From contig NZ_JRHN01000039.1 in the NCBI RefSeq assembly GCF_001299635.1, positions 62,001 to 126,000 on the forward strand: a stretch of 64,000 nucleotides of DNA, in the 5' to 3' direction. The DNA is from Clostridioides difficile. GTDB taxonomy: Bacteria; Bacillota; Clostridia; Peptostreptococcales; Peptostreptococcaceae. Of the stretch, positions 17,978 to 25,418 are shown in pieces (position 1 is the first letter of the stretch; each line of letters starts with the position of its first letter). The notes beneath the pieces are model-generated. The model did not search any database and was not told the origin of the DNA. It was given only the letters and a program-made list of their open reading frames with translations. Both the position numbers and the translations under genes were made by a program.

Positions 17978-18075
17978 AATAACCACTTCCTCTCATAATT
18001 TATGACTAAACTAAATTTTCTATCTATATGTATATTGTTCATAGATATTGCTTTTAAATATGTAATATATAGTTT

Positions 18076-19047
18076 TTATATTATAGAGCTGATAATAATC
18101 ATTGAAATCATAACTATTGCTAGACCAGCAACAACAAGTTTTTTATGTAATTTTTTTCTCACTTTAATTTTTTCTTCTTTTTTTATCTGTACGACTTTTT
18201 CTTGTTTCTCTTCTTTTTTCTCATCTTCAACTTCTATATAAGCTTTTTCATACATTACTTTACTTAAATCAACAATAATATCATTGGCTCTAGTATACTT
18301 GTTATTTCTACCAAGAAGCCTCTTTATAACGTTTATAAGTTCTGTATTCCCATTAATTGCTTTTATACTATTCCAATCTAATCCTTTATCAATAGACTGT
18401 AATATTTTTTCTTCTGAATTCGATTCTCCAAAAGGTAATTTTTTAAATATTGACTCAAATAAAATAAGCCCTGTCGCAAAAAAATCACTTTCTTTATCGG
18501 TATAATTTATACATAGTTGATGTGGGCATAAATACCTTCTATTTCCATAACTTCTTGTATTAACCCCATTATTTGCTTTTGTAATTCCAAAATCACAAAC
18601 CTTGATATTATATTCTGTATCTACTATTATACTACTTGATTTTAAACTACCATGATATGAATGATTTCTATGTATCATTTCTAAAGCTTTTAAAACTTGT
18701 ATCATTATATTTACAATTGCTTCTAAATGAAGATAATTCCCTAGAATTAATTCATCTAATCCGATACCATTAAAGTCTTCACTTACAACATAATACAGTG
18801 TTGTTTCTTCTGTACAATGAATTCCAACATCTATTATTTTTAGTATATAAGGAGAGTTTATTTCATCTAAAGCAGTACTTTCATCAATTAAATTTGAAAC
18901 AAAATCCCCGCAGATATAATTATTGTGCTTTATGACTTTTATTAGCACATTTTTTCTGTAAAAAACATCTCTAGCTTTATAGATTTTGTTAATTTCTAAA
19001 ACGTCATCAGAATTTACTACCTCATATCTATTGCCTATAAAATTCAA
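18076..19047 (-). CDS. Membrane-anchored Ser/Thr kinase-like protein with altered catalytic loop
   Basis: Start: a TTG at 19047 lies six bases after GGAGGTG, while the in-frame ATG at 19068 has no ribosome site and would place GGAGG inside the coding region. About 323 aa. A kinase fold is seen in order: VLIKVIK lysine (about 37), helix-C glutamate in DESTALDEI (about 56), catalytic loop YHGSLKSSS where HRDLKPEN is expected (about 131-139), DFG intact (about 152), and CPH for the APE motif. A charged linker (EEDEKKEEKQEK type) and one membrane helix end the protein; no PASTA repeats. Loss of the HRD aspartate and the metal asparagine predicts a pseudokinase or atypical kinase. I believe it is the second, PASTA-less STK described in C. 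difficile, from memory only. Confidence 0.85.
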   Translation of the reverse strand: MNFIGNRYEVVNSDDVLEINKIYKARDVFYRKNVLIKVIKHNNYICGDFVSNLIDESTALDEINSPYILKIIDVGIHCTEETTLYYVVSEDFNGIGLDELILGNYLHLEAIVNIMIQVLKALEMIHRNHSYHGSLKSSSIIVDTEYNIKVCDFGITKANNGVNTRSYGNRRYLCPHQLCINYTDKESDFFATGLILFESIFKKLPFGESNSEEKILQSIDKGLDWNSIKAINGNTELINVIKRLLGRNNKYTRANDIIVDLSKVMYEKAYIEVEDEKKEEKQEKVVQIKKEEKIKVRKKLHKKLVVAGLAIVMISMIIISSII

Positions 19048-19168
19048 CCATGTCACCTCCTCATACATTTTATATAACTAAATCTATTTACAATTATACC
19101 AATATATAGGAATATTTTCTATATATTAATGACTCTAATATCAAAACAAGAGTCAATAATGTTACTTT

Positions 19169-19215
19169 TATACAAAAAAAACAAGAAAGTCAGAGGCTTC
19201 CTTGTTTTTTTGTAT
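19169..19215 (-). terminator. Terminator after the VanW gene
   Basis: A/T-flanked inverted repeat: ACAAGAAAGTC-type left arm and GGCTTCCTTGT-type right arm around a four-base loop, with long A and T runs on the two outer sides. It lies 22 bases past the VanW stop and can act in both directions. Confidence 0.7.
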
Positions 19216-19237
19216 AAATATCACTTTAAAAAATGAT

Positions 19238-20497
19238 TTATTTTTTTAGTTCTTTATAGGAACTATTTGATATATGTTCTTTTTTTATTACATTTCCATT
19301 TGAATCTTTAAATATTCTATATGTAGAATACTTATTTTGACCAGTCTGTTTTACTTCTATTGATATATTAGGTTTGTCACTAGAGTTACCATATATTACT
19401 GATGATACACTTCCTCCACCTGCATAGTTTTTAATATATACAGGATGGTCATATGAATTTTTAAACTTTAAGTTTAATCCTCCATCACTTACAGTAGCAT
19501 CTCTTCCTTTTGGCACATACGTTGATGCAGACGAATGATTTGTGACTTGAGTTATCTCCATTCCTGAGATAAGAGCAGCGTTATAAATTGTTGAAGATGT
19601 CTGGCAAACACCTCCACCTGCTGATTGTTCTAATTTCCCATAAACTATAACTGGTGCATCCTTATAACCATTAGCCTTATTGCTAGGTCCTGTAAGCTTA
19701 TTATATGAAAACTCTTCACCTGGCATTAATAATACATCACTAGTTTTTCTTGCTGATAGACCTACATTATATGACCTACCTTCTACAGCCTGAGAATAAG
19801 TAGTTGAATATTGACCTATAACAGAATTCACAGTTTTTACTTGCTCAGTTGTTATGTCTGGTTTTTGAAGATTTACTTTAAGTTCTAAAGACTTATGCTC
19901 TTTATTCTTTATCATATTATATATAGATTCTTTGTTTGCTGCTAAATCAAACTCTCTTCCTACAACAGAATCTGTATAATTCAATCCTCCACTTCCAACA
20001 CTAATAGAAGCATTTTTCATTTTGACATTGATACTATCTGCTATAGATGATACTTTTGAACTAAGCTTTGCCTCATCATAACTGGATTCTATTTTTAGAG
20101 CTAGCTTATTTATTCTTATATCAATATATTTTTTTAAGTTTTGAAAGTAAGAGCCTTTTTTTGTAGTCTCATATGCATTTTTTACAACTTCTTCTGTATT
20201 ATATCTTAAGTCAATATCTTTTGGAGATATTGTATATTTTTTCCCATCATAACTAAGATTTAAATCTTCTGGAATATACTTACCTGTTATAGCTTTTAAT
20301 GCTTCTTCCTTAGTCATATCAGATACATTTATTCCTTCTATATACACATTTTTAGCGATTTTCCCATTATACAGAAATTTGTTATTAAAAAAATAAGTAA
20401 ATCCTCCTATAGCTACAACTAAAATTGCTAACACTATTATAAGATTTCTCTTTCTTTCTTTTCCTAATCTTGAAACCCTTGTTGCACTTCTGCCCAT
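19238..20497 (-). CDS. VanW family protein with peptidoglycan-binding domain
   Basis: A 419-aa single-pass membrane protein: basic N-terminus, one helix (LIIVLAILVVAIGGFTYFF, about 19-37), and the rest outside. About 60-215 match the PG_binding_4 type beta-rich domain (YIPEDLNLSYDGKKYTISP, DSVVGREFDL). The C-terminal VanW domain begins GLSARKTSDVLLMPGEEFSY and contains the family core SAGGGVCQTSSTIYNAAL and FKNSYDHPVYI. VanW proteins are found in some vancomycin clusters but are mostly chromosomal with unknown function; the active-site-like GGGVCQ cysteine is conserved. The ATG has GAGGTG five bases before it. It stands alone between terminators, so no resistance link is implied. Confidence 0.92.
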   Translation of the reverse strand: MGRSATRVSRLGKERKRNLIIVLAILVVAIGGFTYFFNNKFLYNGKIAKNVYIEGINVSDMTKEEALKAITGKYIPEDLNLSYDGKKYTISPKDIDLRYNTEEVVKNAYETTKKGSYFQNLKKYIDIRINKLALKIESSYDEAKLSSKVSSIADSINVKMKNASISVGSGGLNYTDSVVGREFDLAANKESIYNMIKNKEHKSLELKVNLQKPDITTEQVKTVNSVIGQYSTTYSQAVEGRSYNVGLSARKTSDVLLMPGEEFSYNKLTGPSNKANGYKDAPVIVYGKLEQSAGGGVCQTSSTIYNAALISGMEITQVTNHSSASTYVPKGRDATVSDGGLNLKFKNSYDHPVYIKNYAGGGSVSSVIYGNSSDKPNISIEVKQTGQNKYSTYRIFKDSNGNVIKKEHISNSSYKELKK

Positions 20498-20736
20498 AAC
20501 TTCACCTCATTTTAACACTAACTTAATTTTGCCTAATAGAGTTTCCATTTCAAAACTACTTTAGATTATATTTGAATAGCTTTTTTTAAACAAGGAATTT
20601 AATCAAATGTAACTTTATTGTAAATTTATGTCTTATAATTAGTTTTATTTTTGATATTTTTTTATTATATTTTTTTATTATTTCTTAATAAAAAAATCAA
20701 GGATTTTATAATAATTAGTTTAAATTATATTAAAAT

Positions 20737-21366
20737 TTAAATATAACCTATCACTGGATAATGGTCTGACAAGTAAATTTTTTCTACTTCATATCCCTTT
20801 AACTCAACATTTTTATTAACAAAAATGTAATCTATCCTAGATTTTGATTTTTCAAATGTAGATAGATGAGACTTAGCTAGTGAAATGGCAATATCATTAA
20901 ACATGCTTAAAAAGACATTTTCCTCATTAAAGTCACCACACAAAACAACTATCCCCACTAATCTGTTTCTATAGTCTATTATTTCATCTAATTGTTTTGC
21001 TCTTTCTTGTCTATCAAGACCCAAGTGAGTATTTATTATATTTACTATTCTTCCATATTCATCTATAGTCATACAAAGTGCTCCTCGTTGTTCTTTTTTG
21101 CTAGTTAGGAAAAAATGATTGCTGTTTAATATTTTAAATTTTGTAAACGTGCAAATACCATATATCATACTTACTTTTTTTACGTTTGTAGCAAATACAC
21201 CATCCATATTTAAAACAGTTTTTAAAGCTAAAAATTGAGGATATAATACTTCTTGCAAACAAATTACATCACACTCCAACTGTTTTAAATATGTTCCCAT
21301 TTTAGTTAGAGTTAATCTATTATTTGAATCCATACCTTTATGAATATTGTAGGTTACTATTTTCAT
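20737..21366 (-). CDS. Endonuclease/exonuclease/phosphatase (EEP) family protein
   Basis: A 209-aa soluble metal-dependent phosphoesterase of the DNase I fold. Motifs in order: VTYNIHKGMD (asparagine and histidine), DVICLQEV (metal glutamate), NTHLGLDRQERAKQL, VVLCGDFNEENVF (DxN), SRIDYIFVNKN and the catalytic histidine in YLSDHYPVIGYI at the very end. No signal peptide, so cytoplasmic. Whether it cuts DNA, RNA or a small phosphoester cannot be told from the sequence. The ATG follows AGAGGTG by eight bases. A 239-base AT-rich gap with no gene separates it from the VanW gene. Confidence 0.9.
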   Translation of the reverse strand: MKIVTYNIHKGMDSNNRLTLTKMGTYLKQLECDVICLQEVLYPQFLALKTVLNMDGVFATNVKKVSMIYGICTFTKFKILNSNHFFLTSKKEQRGALCMTIDEYGRIVNIINTHLGLDRQERAKQLDEIIDYRNRLVGIVVLCGDFNEENVFLSMFNDIAISLAKSHLSTFEKSKSRIDYIFVNKNVELKGYEVEKIYLSDHYPVIGYI

Positions 21367-21457
21367 AATAATATCACCTCTTATGTAATATAATACTTAT
21401 TAAAGTTTAAACTTATTTATTTTTCACTTAATAACATTACTTAGCTTATAAAATCAA

Positions 21458-21500
21458 TTACTTATTTAATTACTTATTTAATTACTTATTTAATTACTTA
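21458..21500. repeat. Short tandem repeat, 12-base unit TTACTTATTTAA, about 3.6 copies
   Basis: Three exact copies (21458-21469, 21470-21481, 21482-21493) and a partial fourth lie between the EEP gene and the 53-aa gene's terminator. This looks like replication slippage in AT-rich DNA and could differ in copy number between strains. Confidence 0.85.
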
Positions 21501-21515
21501 TAAACTTTATCACAA

Positions 21516-21559
21516 AAAAACCTAACTTAAGTATTTATATACTATATAAGTTAGGTTTT
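21516..21559 (-). terminator. Terminator of the 53-aa gene
   Basis: AAAACCTAACTTA-type arms (about 21516-21530 and 21545-21559) are followed on the minus strand by seven T. It lies 35 bases after the small ORF stop. Confidence 0.8.
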
Positions 21560-21594
21560 ATAAACTATTATAATATTTATTATTTCATTCATTT

Positions 21595-21756
21595 CTAATG
21601 ATGATTCTCCTTTTTTATCTTTTTCAATTTGCCTTCACTAACAACAAATAAAAATCCCATCTTCTTATATATTTCATCCAATTCAATTAAAGTTACTTCA
21701 CCATTTTTTAAATTTGTTAATGTTATATCTTGTATTCTTCTTGATGGAATTATCAT
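21595..21756 (-). CDS. Small 53-aa protein of unknown function with its own promoter and terminator
   Basis: The frame runs from ATG 21756 to TAG at 21595. Protein begins MIIPSRRIQDITLTNLKNGE and ends KLKKIKKENHH; it is basic at the end, not hydrophobic, and predicted to be small alpha/beta. AAAGGAG lies 12 bases before the ATG, a long but usable spacing. What makes it credible is the whole unit: a near-consensus sigma-A promoter about 130 bases upstream, three repeated operator-like sites and an intrinsic terminator 35 bases downstream. No family recognised. Control by LexA or a similar repressor is inferred from the sites only. Confidence 0.7.
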   Translation of the reverse strand: MIIPSRRIQDITLTNLKNGEVTLIELDEIYKKMGFLFVVSEGKLKKIKKENHH

Positions 21757-21853
21757 AAGTTATCAACACTCCTTTAAATTCTTTTTAATCTTTATATTTA
21801 AATATATTTATGTATTATGGTATATATTCATAAATTATTAAAATAAATTCAAA

Positions 21854-21918
21854 AAACATCCGTTCTGCAAACATTCGTTCTATATATTTATTATACATCA
21901 TACAGACGTTCGATTCAA
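21854..21918 (-). promoter_or_regulatory. Promoter with three GAACGnnTGTwT sites upstream of the 53-aa gene
   Basis: On the minus strand, -35 TTGAAT (complement of 21913-21918), a 17-base spacer and -10 TATAAT (complement of 21890-21895). Three 12-base sites share the form GAACGnnTGTwT: GAACGTCTGTAT in the spacer (21900-21911), GAACGAATGTTT (21869-21880) and GAACGGATGTTT (21854-21865). They are near the Firmicute LexA form GAAC-N4-GTTC but each misses the last C, so another repressor is possible. Confidence 0.7.
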
Positions 21919-22020
21919 TACAAAAATTAAATATATCTCGATTCTAGTAAGTTTTACAATGTTATGCACTAAATATGTCAAAATATCTTTTTTATATAAA
22001 TTATATTGTCAAACAAAAAA

Positions 22021-22056
22021 TCATCTCAATAAAAGCTTACACTTAAATTGAGATGA
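22021..22056 (-). terminator. Terminator after the DUF819 gene
   Basis: TCATCTCAAT (22021-22030) pairs perfectly with 22047-22056; six T follow on the minus strand. It lies 40 bases past the stop. Confidence 0.85.
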
Positions 22057-22096
22057 CTTTTCTTATATAAAAGTATTAGTTTAATATTGTTTTTTA

Positions 22097-23266
22097 TTAA
22101 GCTAACATATGTAATATTTGAGTTACCATAAGAGCACAATATGTACCTATGACATTTCCTAAAAGTCCCATAAGCACTCCTACTGGTATTAATACTGGGT
22201 TATGAACTCCAGCAATCATAGGTGCTGTGGTTACTCCCCCTATATTAGCTATACTTCCTACCTCACAAGTAAATAAATCTAGTTTAAACAATTTTGCAAG
22301 TCCTATAAATGAAATAGCATGTACAAGTACTACTACTAACCCAAACATTATGTAAACAGGTGCTTCTGACAATCCAAAGAAATTTGCTTTACTTCCTGTA
22401 GCTGCAAGAAGTAAATACATAAACACATTCCCTACTAATGTACTTCCCTTAAGTTTTGATATTTTAGTCATACCTAATAGTATTGATACTGTAGATGCAA
22501 CGAGTACTACCCACATAGTTTCATTAAGTATTCCCGAAGTTGGAAGTATCTTAGATACAATTTGTGCAAAAGCTGCTACTCCAAACCCAACAGAAAGTAA
22601 AGTCATAAGTTCTACAAATGTGGGTGCTGTATTATCTTTATTTTCTTTCTCAAGTTTTGATGTAACTTCATCTATAAAACTTGTATCACATTTTGTCCAT
22701 TTATTAAATTTAGGTCCAAATTTTACAGACATTAAACAAACAGACATCCATACTGTATATCCTATAGAACCCATAAGTATTGCATAGCTAAGACCTTCTT
22801 CTGCAACTCCTAAAGCATTTGCTGCAGCAATCATATTTGATGAACCACCTATCCATGAACCAGATGCTGCTCCAAGAATTTTCCATGAGTCTGCACCCAT
22901 TGAACCTTTAAAAATTATAAATGCTATAACAAATCCAAGCATAAATGTAAATGTAGCACAGAAAAATGATAATAACATTTTAGGACCCATTTTTAATATT
23001 TTTCTTAAATCACACTGAATTAACAAGAAAACTAACATTAATGGTAAAAAATTTACTGTTATTATATTTTGATATATTCCAACATCATCATTTTGTGCAA
23101 ATAAACCAAATGATGCTAGTATAGCTGCTCCTAAGTATATTAAAAGCATTGGATTAATTACATCAAATATTTTCCATTTCAATTTATCTACCATAAAAAA
23201 AATTACACCTACAAATACAACTAAGAAACTACAATATACAAATCCATTCTCAATCACAATATACAC
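22097..23266 (-). CDS. DUF819 (YjcL-like) integral membrane protein
   Basis: A 389-aa protein with about ten to eleven membrane helices. The conserved family core is visible: AASGSWIGGSSNMIAAANAL (about 133-152) and, near the end, GSIANIGGVTTAPMIAGVHN. DUF819 proteins are predicted transporters of unknown substrate. The GTG at 23266 sits only two bases after GAGAGG; a GTG three codons later has a better spacing of 11, so the true start may be 23257. It is divergent from an M42 aminopeptidase, and this pairing suggests handling of a peptide or amino-acid derivative. Confidence 0.85.
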   Translation of the reverse strand: MYIVIENGFVYCSFLVVFVGVIFFMVDKLKWKIFDVINPMLLIYLGAAILASFGLFAQNDDVGIYQNIITVNFLPLMLVFLLIQCDLRKILKMGPKMLLSFFCATFTFMLGFVIAFIIFKGSMGADSWKILGAASGSWIGGSSNMIAAANALGVAEEGLSYAILMGSIGYTVWMSVCLMSVKFGPKFNKWTKCDTSFIDEVTSKLEKENKDNTAPTFVELMTLLSVGFGVAAFAQIVSKILPTSGILNETMWVVLVASTVSILLGMTKISKLKGSTLVGNVFMYLLLAATGSKANFFGLSEAPVYIMFGLVVVLVHAISFIGLAKLFKLDLFTCEVGSIANIGGVTTAPMIAGVHNPVLIPVGVLMGLLGNVIGTYCALMVTQILHMLA

Positions 23267-23675
23267 ATCCTCTCTTTTCTTAATTAATTTTATTTTTTAT
23301 GATTACTAATAAAGACCTTTTCTTCAGAAAATAAACAATTAAAATAAATATTTTTATCTATATTATGCTAATTAAATACATATATACTTAACTATTTACA
23401 TATATTAATAAAGGTTTGCAGATTAATTACTTTAAAAAATGAATAATCTGAATTTAAAATCTTTTCCAACAATTATTTTATTACTAAAATTTTTATTTGT
23501 AAAGATAATTAAACTAAATATTTTATTTATTCATTCATTTTGTTTTGTATTTATTTTTATTAATTATGTGATAAAACTATTTTTACTTTAAATCTATATA
23601 ATATAAATTAAATTTATTTTATATACTTTTTTTTTAAGTATATTTATAATTTTTTTCTTTTATTTTTAGTTTTCA

Positions 23676-23699
23676 GAACATTCGTATTTATGTTATAAT
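23676..23699 (+). promoter_or_regulatory. Extended -10 promoter of the M42 peptidase gene
   Basis: TGTTATAAT (23691-23699) is a perfect extended -10. Transcription should begin near 23706, which rules out the in-frame ATG at 23704 as the start. No good -35 is visible. GAACATTCGTAT (23676-23687) overlaps the spacer and weakly resembles the operator sites near 21.9 kb. The rest of the 467-base gap is AT-rich and featureless to my eye. Confidence 0.55.
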
Positions 23700-23733
23700 T
23701 TGTATGAATATATATTTTTTAGGAGGAAACAAT

Positions 23734-24774
23734 ATGAATTTAAATTTAACTAATACTATAAATTTAATGAAAAAATATTTAGATATCCCAAGTCCAGCTG
23801 GATATACTGAAAATGCAGTTTTAGAAAGTAAAAAAGACTTTGAAGCATTAGGTCTTAATACTATTCTTACAAAAAAAGGTGCACTTATAGCTACTCTTCC
23901 TGGTGAAGATGATTCAAATCAAATAACAATATCTGCACATATGGATACACTTGGAGCTATGGTAAAAGAAATATCATCTGATGGTACTCTTAAATACCAT
24001 AAAGTTGGTGGTGGTTGTTGGGCAGCTATAGAAGGAGAAAACTGTACTGTTATAACTAGAAAGGGTAAAAAAATCAGAGGAAGTATTGTATTTAAATATG
24101 CTTCTACACATATATATGGTCAGACAAAGGCTGCTACTGAGAGAAATGAAGAAACAATGATTATCAGACTTGATGAAAAAGTATTTACAAAACAAGATGT
24201 ATTAGATTTAGGAATAAGTGTTGGAGATTTTGTGTGTCTAGACCATCGCTTTGAAGCTACAGAATCTGGTTTTATAAAATCTAGATATATAGATAATAAA
24301 GCTGCTGTAGCAATGGTTCTTGAAATATGTAGATATTTTAAGGAAAATAATTTAACTCCTAAACATACTACTAACTTTTATATAAGTAATTATGAAGAAA
24401 TTGGACATGGTGTTTCTAAAGCTTTACCTGAAAAAACAAAAGAATTTGTAGCAATAGATATAGCACCAACTGGTCCAAGTCAAACATCTAGTGAACATGG
24501 TGTAACTATAGTTGCAAAAGATAATTTATCATTATATGATTTTAATTTAAGAAACAAACTTGTCGATGTTGCAGAAGACAATAATTTAGATTATGCTGTC
24601 GATGTATTTACTTTCTATGGTTCAGACGCTTCAGAGGCCATTCGTTGGGGAGAAGATGTTCAAATAGCATGTGTTGGTCCTGGAACAAACAATAGTCATC
24701 ACTATGAAAGAACACATATAGAAGCTATCGAAAACACTCTAAAACTACTTATAAACTATATGCTTAAAAAATAG
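23734..24774 (+). CDS. M42 family metallopeptidase (aminopeptidase)
   Basis: Dinuclear zinc or cobalt aminopeptidase of the tetrahedral (TET) type. Start ATG 23734 has AGGAGG seven bases before it; the frame also opens at 23704, but that is at or before the transcription start. The 346-aa protein shows ISAHMDTLGAMVKEI (metal His and Asp, about 70-84), SRYIDNKAAVAMVLE (bridging Asp), NYEEIGHGVSK (catalytic Glu pair) and the C-terminal NNSHHYERTHIEAI (metal His). Length is normal. It is transcribed away from the DUF819 gene and ends in a terminator hairpin at 24823-24852. Confidence 0.93.
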   Translation: MNLNLTNTINLMKKYLDIPSPAGYTENAVLESKKDFEALGLNTILTKKGALIATLPGEDDSNQITISAHMDTLGAMVKEISSDGTLKYHKVGGGCWAAIEGENCTVITRKGKKIRGSIVFKYASTHIYGQTKAATERNEETMIIRLDEKVFTKQDVLDLGISVGDFVCLDHRFEATESGFIKSRYIDNKAAVAMVLEICRYFKENNLTPKHTTNFYISNYEEIGHGVSKALPEKTKEFVAIDIAPTGPSQTSSEHGVTIVAKDNLSLYDFNLRNKLVDVAEDNNLDYAVDVFTFYGSDASEAIRWGEDVQIACVGPGTNNSHHYERTHIEAIENTLKLLINYMLKK

Positions 24775-24822
24775 TTAAATACACATTTTACTAAAGTCAT
24801 TTCTTAACAAATAACCAATTTT

Positions 24823-24852
24823 AATTTTAATTTTTATACAAAAATTGGTTTT
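24823..24852 (+). terminator. Terminator of the M42 peptidase gene
   Basis: AACCAATTTT pairs with AAAATTGGTT across a T-rich loop and is followed by TTTTCC on the plus strand, 48 bases past the stop. Confidence 0.65.
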
Positions 24853-24897
24853 CCTATAGACTTAATTTCAATTTACTACTATTATATAAGTAGCTTC

Positions 24898-24961
24898 AAT
24901 TTTCTTTAGTTAATTTTTATATAATTTATATAAATTATGTGAAAATTTTCTTTAGTTAATT
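24898..24961. repeat. 18-bp direct repeat flanking an AT palindrome
   Basis: AATTTTCTTTAGTTAATT occurs at 24898-24915 and again at 24944-24961. Between them is the palindrome ATAATTTATATAAATTAT. This lies upstream of the hydrogenase-maturation operon. It may be a duplicated operator or chance in AT-rich DNA. Confidence 0.5.
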
Positions 24962-25077
24962 GTTGTTAAATTAAATTTTTACAAGCTAACCCTACCAGAA
25001 AAGAGTTATCTAATCTGTAAGGAAATAGTTTAATATGGCACATTATACTTGTGTAATTAATAACTTTTCTTTTGTAG

Positions 25078-25106
25078 AAACTTTTCTTTAAAAGAAAAGT
25101 TTTTTG
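25078..25106 (+). promoter_or_regulatory. Terminator-like hairpin in the leader of the hyd maturation operon
   Basis: AAACTTTTCTTT (25078-25089) and its complement (25091-25102) fold into a compact hairpin followed by TTTTTG, 47 bases before the first gene of the operon. An earlier AAAAGAGTTA (about 25006) can partly pair with the TAACTTTTC segment just upstream of the hairpin, so a terminator/antiterminator switch is possible. No known riboswitch class was recognised in the leader. Confidence 0.45.
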
Positions 25107-25152
25107 ATTTTGGATTTGTTTAAGACATATTTTCTGAGTTAGGAGGATATTT

Positions 25153-25404
25153 ATGAAAAAGGTTGCGGTCATAAGTGCTATTTTAGAAGAGCCAAAAGAA
25201 TGTCAGCTTAAATTTAATGAGGTTGTATCAGGTTTTAAAGGTATTATTAAAGGCAGAATGGGAATTCCTTGTGAAGAAGAAGGAGTATCGATTGTATGTA
25301 TAGCAGTTGTTGGCGAAATGGATACTATTAATAGTTTGACTGGTAAATTGGGAAACATACCTCATGTATCTGTAAAAACTAGTATATCAAAAAAAGAAAT
25401 TTAA
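25153..25404 (+). CDS. TM1266-type iron-only hydrogenase system regulator
   Basis: An 83-aa ACT/NikR-C-like alpha-beta protein: KVAVISAILEEPKECQLKFN, GIIKGRMGIPCEEEGVSIVC, IAVVGEMDTINSLTGKLGNI. This small family (named after Thermotoga TM1266) is found almost only beside [FeFe]-hydrogenase maturation genes and is called a putative regulator; its ligand is not known. AGGAGG is seven bases before the ATG, and hydF starts 14 bases after its stop, so it is the first gene of the operon. Confidence 0.9.
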   Translation: MKKVAVISAILEEPKECQLKFNEVVSGFKGIIKGRMGIPCEEEGVSIVCIAVVGEMDTINSLTGKLGNIPHVSVKTSISKKEI

Positions 25405-25418
25405 GGTGGTGAGTACAA

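Noticed and set aside
19238-20497. Vancomycin-resistance cluster from VanW plus the VanZ-like gene at 32240
   Set aside because: The two genes are 12 kb apart, on their own, with no ligase, dehydrogenase or two-component system. Both families are common chromosomal proteins.
21458-21500. CRISPR-like array
   Set aside because: Units are 12 bases, directly adjacent, without spacers; simple tandem repeat.
21629-21841. A 70-codon plus-strand ORF
   Set aside because: It is the opposite strand of the 53-aa gene and its leader; no ribosome site.
23676-23687. LexA box before the M42 peptidase gene
   Set aside because: GAACATTCGTAT misses two positions of GAAC-N4-GTTC and occurs once only; kept as a note in the promoter entry.
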